Assembly (NCBI GenBank): GCA_013151115.1
Contig: JAADIW010000085.1
Coordinates: 1 to 6,392 of the forward strand
From: Caldisericota bacterium
GTDB lineage: Bacteria > Bipolaricaulota > Bipolaricaulia > Bipolaricaulales > Bipolaricaulaceae
Reading direction: 5' to 3'
Length of the DNA: 6,392 nucleotides
The notes under the pieces were generated by a model. It had not been told where the DNA came from and did no database searches. It worked only from the letters and a program-made list of their open reading frames with translations. A program made the translations under genes and the position numbers. Below are positions 4,925 to 6,392 of the stretch, in pieces. Position 1 is the stretch's first letter; each line of letters begins with the position of its first letter.

Positions 4925-6022
4925 TCACCCATCACGGGGTCCCCCGAGTCCGAGGATCTCGTTTATGGCGTGGAGGAGGCCGGCCACGTCGGCGGGGGTG
5001 AGATCCCCCATGTGGGCGATGCGGAACGTCTTCTCCTTCAGGTCCCCGTAGCCGTTGGCGATGCGCATGTTGTAATCGGAGACGAGACGGTCGATCAGCC
5101 CCTTCACCGAGATCCCCCGGGTGTTCACCACACAGGTCAACGTCTTCGACCAATACCCTTTCTCCGGGTAGACGTCGAAGTATTTCACGGCCCAGGCTTG
5201 GACCATCTTCGCCATCTCCTCGTGGCGGGCGAAACGCCGCTCGAGGCCCTCTTCCTCCAAGATGTAATCGAGCTGAGCGTTAAGGGCATACATATGGGCG
5301 GTGGAGGGGGTGGTCGGGTGCTGGTTCTTCGCGTGATATTTGAGCATCACCGGGAACGAGAAGTAATAGGTCCTGGGCTTTATCTCCTCGGCCCGTCTGA
5401 GGGCTCGGTCCGACACGGCGCAGATGGTGAGGCCCGGCGGGAGGGCGATGGCCTTCTGGACCCCGGCGAGGAGGACATCCAAGCCCAGGCGATCGAACTC
5501 GATCTTCACACCGCCCATGGCCGATACCGCGTCCACGAGGAGGAACACGTCGGGATACCGACGCACCACTTCGGCGATCTCCTCCAGGGGGTTCATGAGG
5601 CCGGTGGAGGTCTCGTTGAACACCAGCGTCACCGCGTCGAACTCCCCGGTCCGGAGCTTCTCGTCCACCTGCTCCGGTTTGAAGGCCACGTCCCATGGGT
5701 TTTCCAGGACCTCGTTCGGGATCCCGCAGGCCTGGGTGATCTGTGCCCACCGCTTGGAGAACGCCCCGTTCACGAGATTGAGGACCTTCTTCTTGACGCA
5801 GTTCTGGACCGCGGCCTCCATGGCCCCGGTGGAGGAAGAGGTGAACAGGAACACCGTCTGCTCCGTGTAGAGGAATTTCTTGAGTTTGGGCTGGAGTTCA
5901 GCGTAGAGGTCGGCGCATTCGGGAGCCCGGTGGTGTATCTGGGGGGTGCACATGGCCTGGAGGATCTCGGGGCGCACCTCGGTGGGACCGGGGGTGAAGA
6001 GCTTGGCGTGGTTTTTCCGCAT
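4925..6022 (-). CDS. Class V PLP-dependent aminotransferase (alanine/serine-glyoxylate type)
   Basis: The 365-residue protein has the full class V fold-type I pattern: LFTPGPTEVRPEIL (8-21), HHRAPE (30-35), SSSTGAMEAAV (62-72) that binds the cofactor phosphate, NETSTG (136-141), Asp164 in VDAVSAMGG facing the pyridine nitrogen, and the Schiff-base Lys190 in GVQKAIALPPGL. PTTPSTAHMYAL (237-248) and Arg334 in FRIAHMGD complete the active site. By family these enzymes transfer amino groups among alanine, serine, glyoxylate and pyruvate. As first gene of an operon with serA and no classical serC in view, it may make phosphoserine from phosphohydroxypyruvate, or alternatively interconvert serine and hydroxypyruvate. 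Substrate choice cannot be read from the sequence. GAGGGAGGG sits 5-6 nt before the ATG, and a good promoter lies about 40 bp upstream. It is full length and intact. Confidence 0.9.
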   Translation of the reverse strand: MRKNHAKLFTPGPTEVRPEILQAMCTPQIHHRAPECADLYAELQPKLKKFLYTEQTVFLFTSSSTGAMEAAVQNCVKKKVLNLVNGAFSKRWAQITQACGIPNEVLENPWDVAFKPEQVDEKLRTGEFDAVTLVFNETSTGLMNPLEEIAEVVRRYPDVFLLVDAVSAMGGVKIEFDRLGLDVLLAGVQKAIALPPGLTICAVSDRALRRAEEIKPRTYYFSFPVMLKYHAKNQHPTTPSTAHMYALNAQLDYILEEEGLERRFARHEEMAKMVQAWAVKYFDVYPEKGYWSKTLTCVVNTRGISVKGLIDRLVSDYNMRIANGYGDLKEKTFRIAHMGDLTPADVAGLLHAINEILGLGGPRDG

Positions 6023-6061
6023 GATATCCCTCCCTCGTCCGAATTCGTGGTGCTCGCGTCA

Positions 6062-6090
6062 ATTAAACCAGTTGTCTGGCTGTCTGGCAA
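6062..6090 (-). promoter_or_regulatory. Sigma-70 type promoter of the aminotransferase-serA-DUF1015 operon
   Basis: On the minus strand TTGCCA (6085-6090) and TTTAAT (6062-6067) are separated by exactly 17 bp, with 5 of 6 and 5 of 6 matches to consensus. Transcription should start near 6055, giving a leader of roughly 30 nt with a strong ribosome binding site. It is the most AT-rich spot in the neighbourhood, and the best-formed promoter in the window. Confidence 0.75.
6073..6088 (-). repeat. Tandem octamer in the operon promoter spacer
   Basis: Two perfect copies of GCCAGACA (minus strand) stand head to tail. The first overlaps the -35 box by four bases and the second fills the middle of the spacer. 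The neighbouring CCAG-N4-CTGG (6068-6079) also forms an inverted repeat. The spacing of 8 bp is less than a helical turn, so it may be an operator for a regulator, or simply a small duplication. Confidence 0.4.
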
Positions 6091-6118
6091 GTTTTCGCCG
6101 CCCGGAGCACAGCCGCTT

Positions 6119-6145
6119 ACCGTGCGGGGATCGGCCCCCCACGGT
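6119..6145 (-). terminator. Hairpin directly after the btpA stop codon, possible terminator
   Basis: ACCGTG (6119-6124) pairs with CACGGT (6140-6145), and GGGG (6126-6129) with CCCC (6136-6139), with one bulged C and a 6-nt loop. It begins at the base after the stop codon of the BtpA-family gene. No T-run follows on the minus strand, so it may pause or protect the RNA rather than terminate by itself. It separates this gene from the operon promoter downstream. Confidence 0.4.
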
Positions 6146-6392
6146 TCACCGGAGGCGGTCCAGGGCGGAGCGGATGGCCCTCACCCGGGCGGGATCCACG
6201 GGGCCCTCGGTGACGCCGTCCCGTTTGAGATACGTCCCCACGATGAACCCGTCCGCAGCAGCAAAGCGGTGGATGTTCTCGGGCGTGAGCCCACTCCCCA
6301 CGAGGACGGGGAGCTCCGAGGCCTCCCGCGCCACGGTCACGTCGTCGGGGGAGGCCGCCTCGCCAGTGCCCGGGCCGGTGACGATGAGGGCG
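6146..6392 (-). CDS. btpA: BtpA/SgcQ family protein, C-terminal part (runs off the right edge)
   Basis: The frame is open from the window edge to a TGA at 6146-6148, giving about 81 residues. It reads ALIVTGPGTGEAASPDDV, then LPVLVGSGLTPENI, then ADGFIVGTYLKRDG and a final PVDPARVRAIRSAL. These match the C-terminal half of the (beta-alpha)8 barrel of the BtpA family: the GSGxTPENI and GFIVGTxLKRDG segments are the phosphate-binding type loops near the barrel end. In cyanobacteria BtpA is needed for stable photosystem I; in non-phototrophs the family (SgcQ and relatives) has no fixed role, and its barrel suggests a sugar or nucleoside phosphate substrate. A GTG at 6340 is internal and not the start. 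The N-terminal two thirds lie outside the window. The 123-bp gap and separate promoter suggest it is not co-transcribed with the serine operon. Confidence 0.85.
   Translation of the reverse strand, partial: ALIVTGPGTGEAASPDDVTVAREASELPVLVGSGLTPENIHRFAAADGFIVGTYLKRDGVTEGPVDPARVRAIRSALDRLR

Overview
The window looks like chromosome from a GC-rich bacterium. It carries six protein genes in three transcriptional blocks. Two genes are cut by the window edges. Nothing resembles an insertion sequence, phage, CRISPR array, tRNA or rRNA. The gene set is typical of deep-branching, often thermophilic or anaerobic bacteria: a DUF763 protein, a DUF1015 protein beside a short serA and a class V aminotransferase, and a BtpA-family TIM barrel. 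A SurA-like periplasmic protein suggests a two-membrane cell. A lineage such as Thermotogota or Bipolaricaulota relatives is a guess from gene content, not shown by the sequence.

Region 1 (1-275, minus) is the N-terminal part of a DUF763 gene, transcribed leftwards from a possible leaderless promoter. Region 2 (about 400-2573, plus) is the most interesting part. A TATAAT box is followed by a structured leader of about 190 nt that ends in a recognisable cyclic di-GMP-I (GEMM-I) riboswitch. The 3' strand of the riboswitch's P1 stem contains the Shine-Dalgarno-like bases and first AUG of a secreted subtilisin-like serine protease. Behind it lies an exported SurA/PrsA-type chaperone that has lost the parvulin (PpiC) domain. 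A strong GC hairpin ends this block.

Region 3 (2579-6090, minus) is a compact operon: class V aminotransferase, then ACT-less D-3-phosphoglycerate dehydrogenase, then a DUF1015 protein. It reads from a good sigma-70 type promoter (TTGCCA-17-TTTAAT) whose spacer holds a perfect tandem octamer. The first two enzymes fit steps 1 and 2 of serine synthesis from 3-phosphoglycerate, or the linked serine/glyoxylate chemistry. The third gene is a candidate for the missing phosphoserine step. Region 4 (6146-6392, minus) is the C-terminal end of a BtpA-family gene.

The main hypothesis is that c-di-GMP, the signal for surface attachment and motility, controls translation of an exported protease and possibly its companion chaperone. 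A second hypothesis is that the DUF1015 protein, with a DGHHR motif like that of ParB/Srx-fold serine kinases, takes part in phosphoserine/serine conversion. Both come from sequence reading and gene context and have not been tested.
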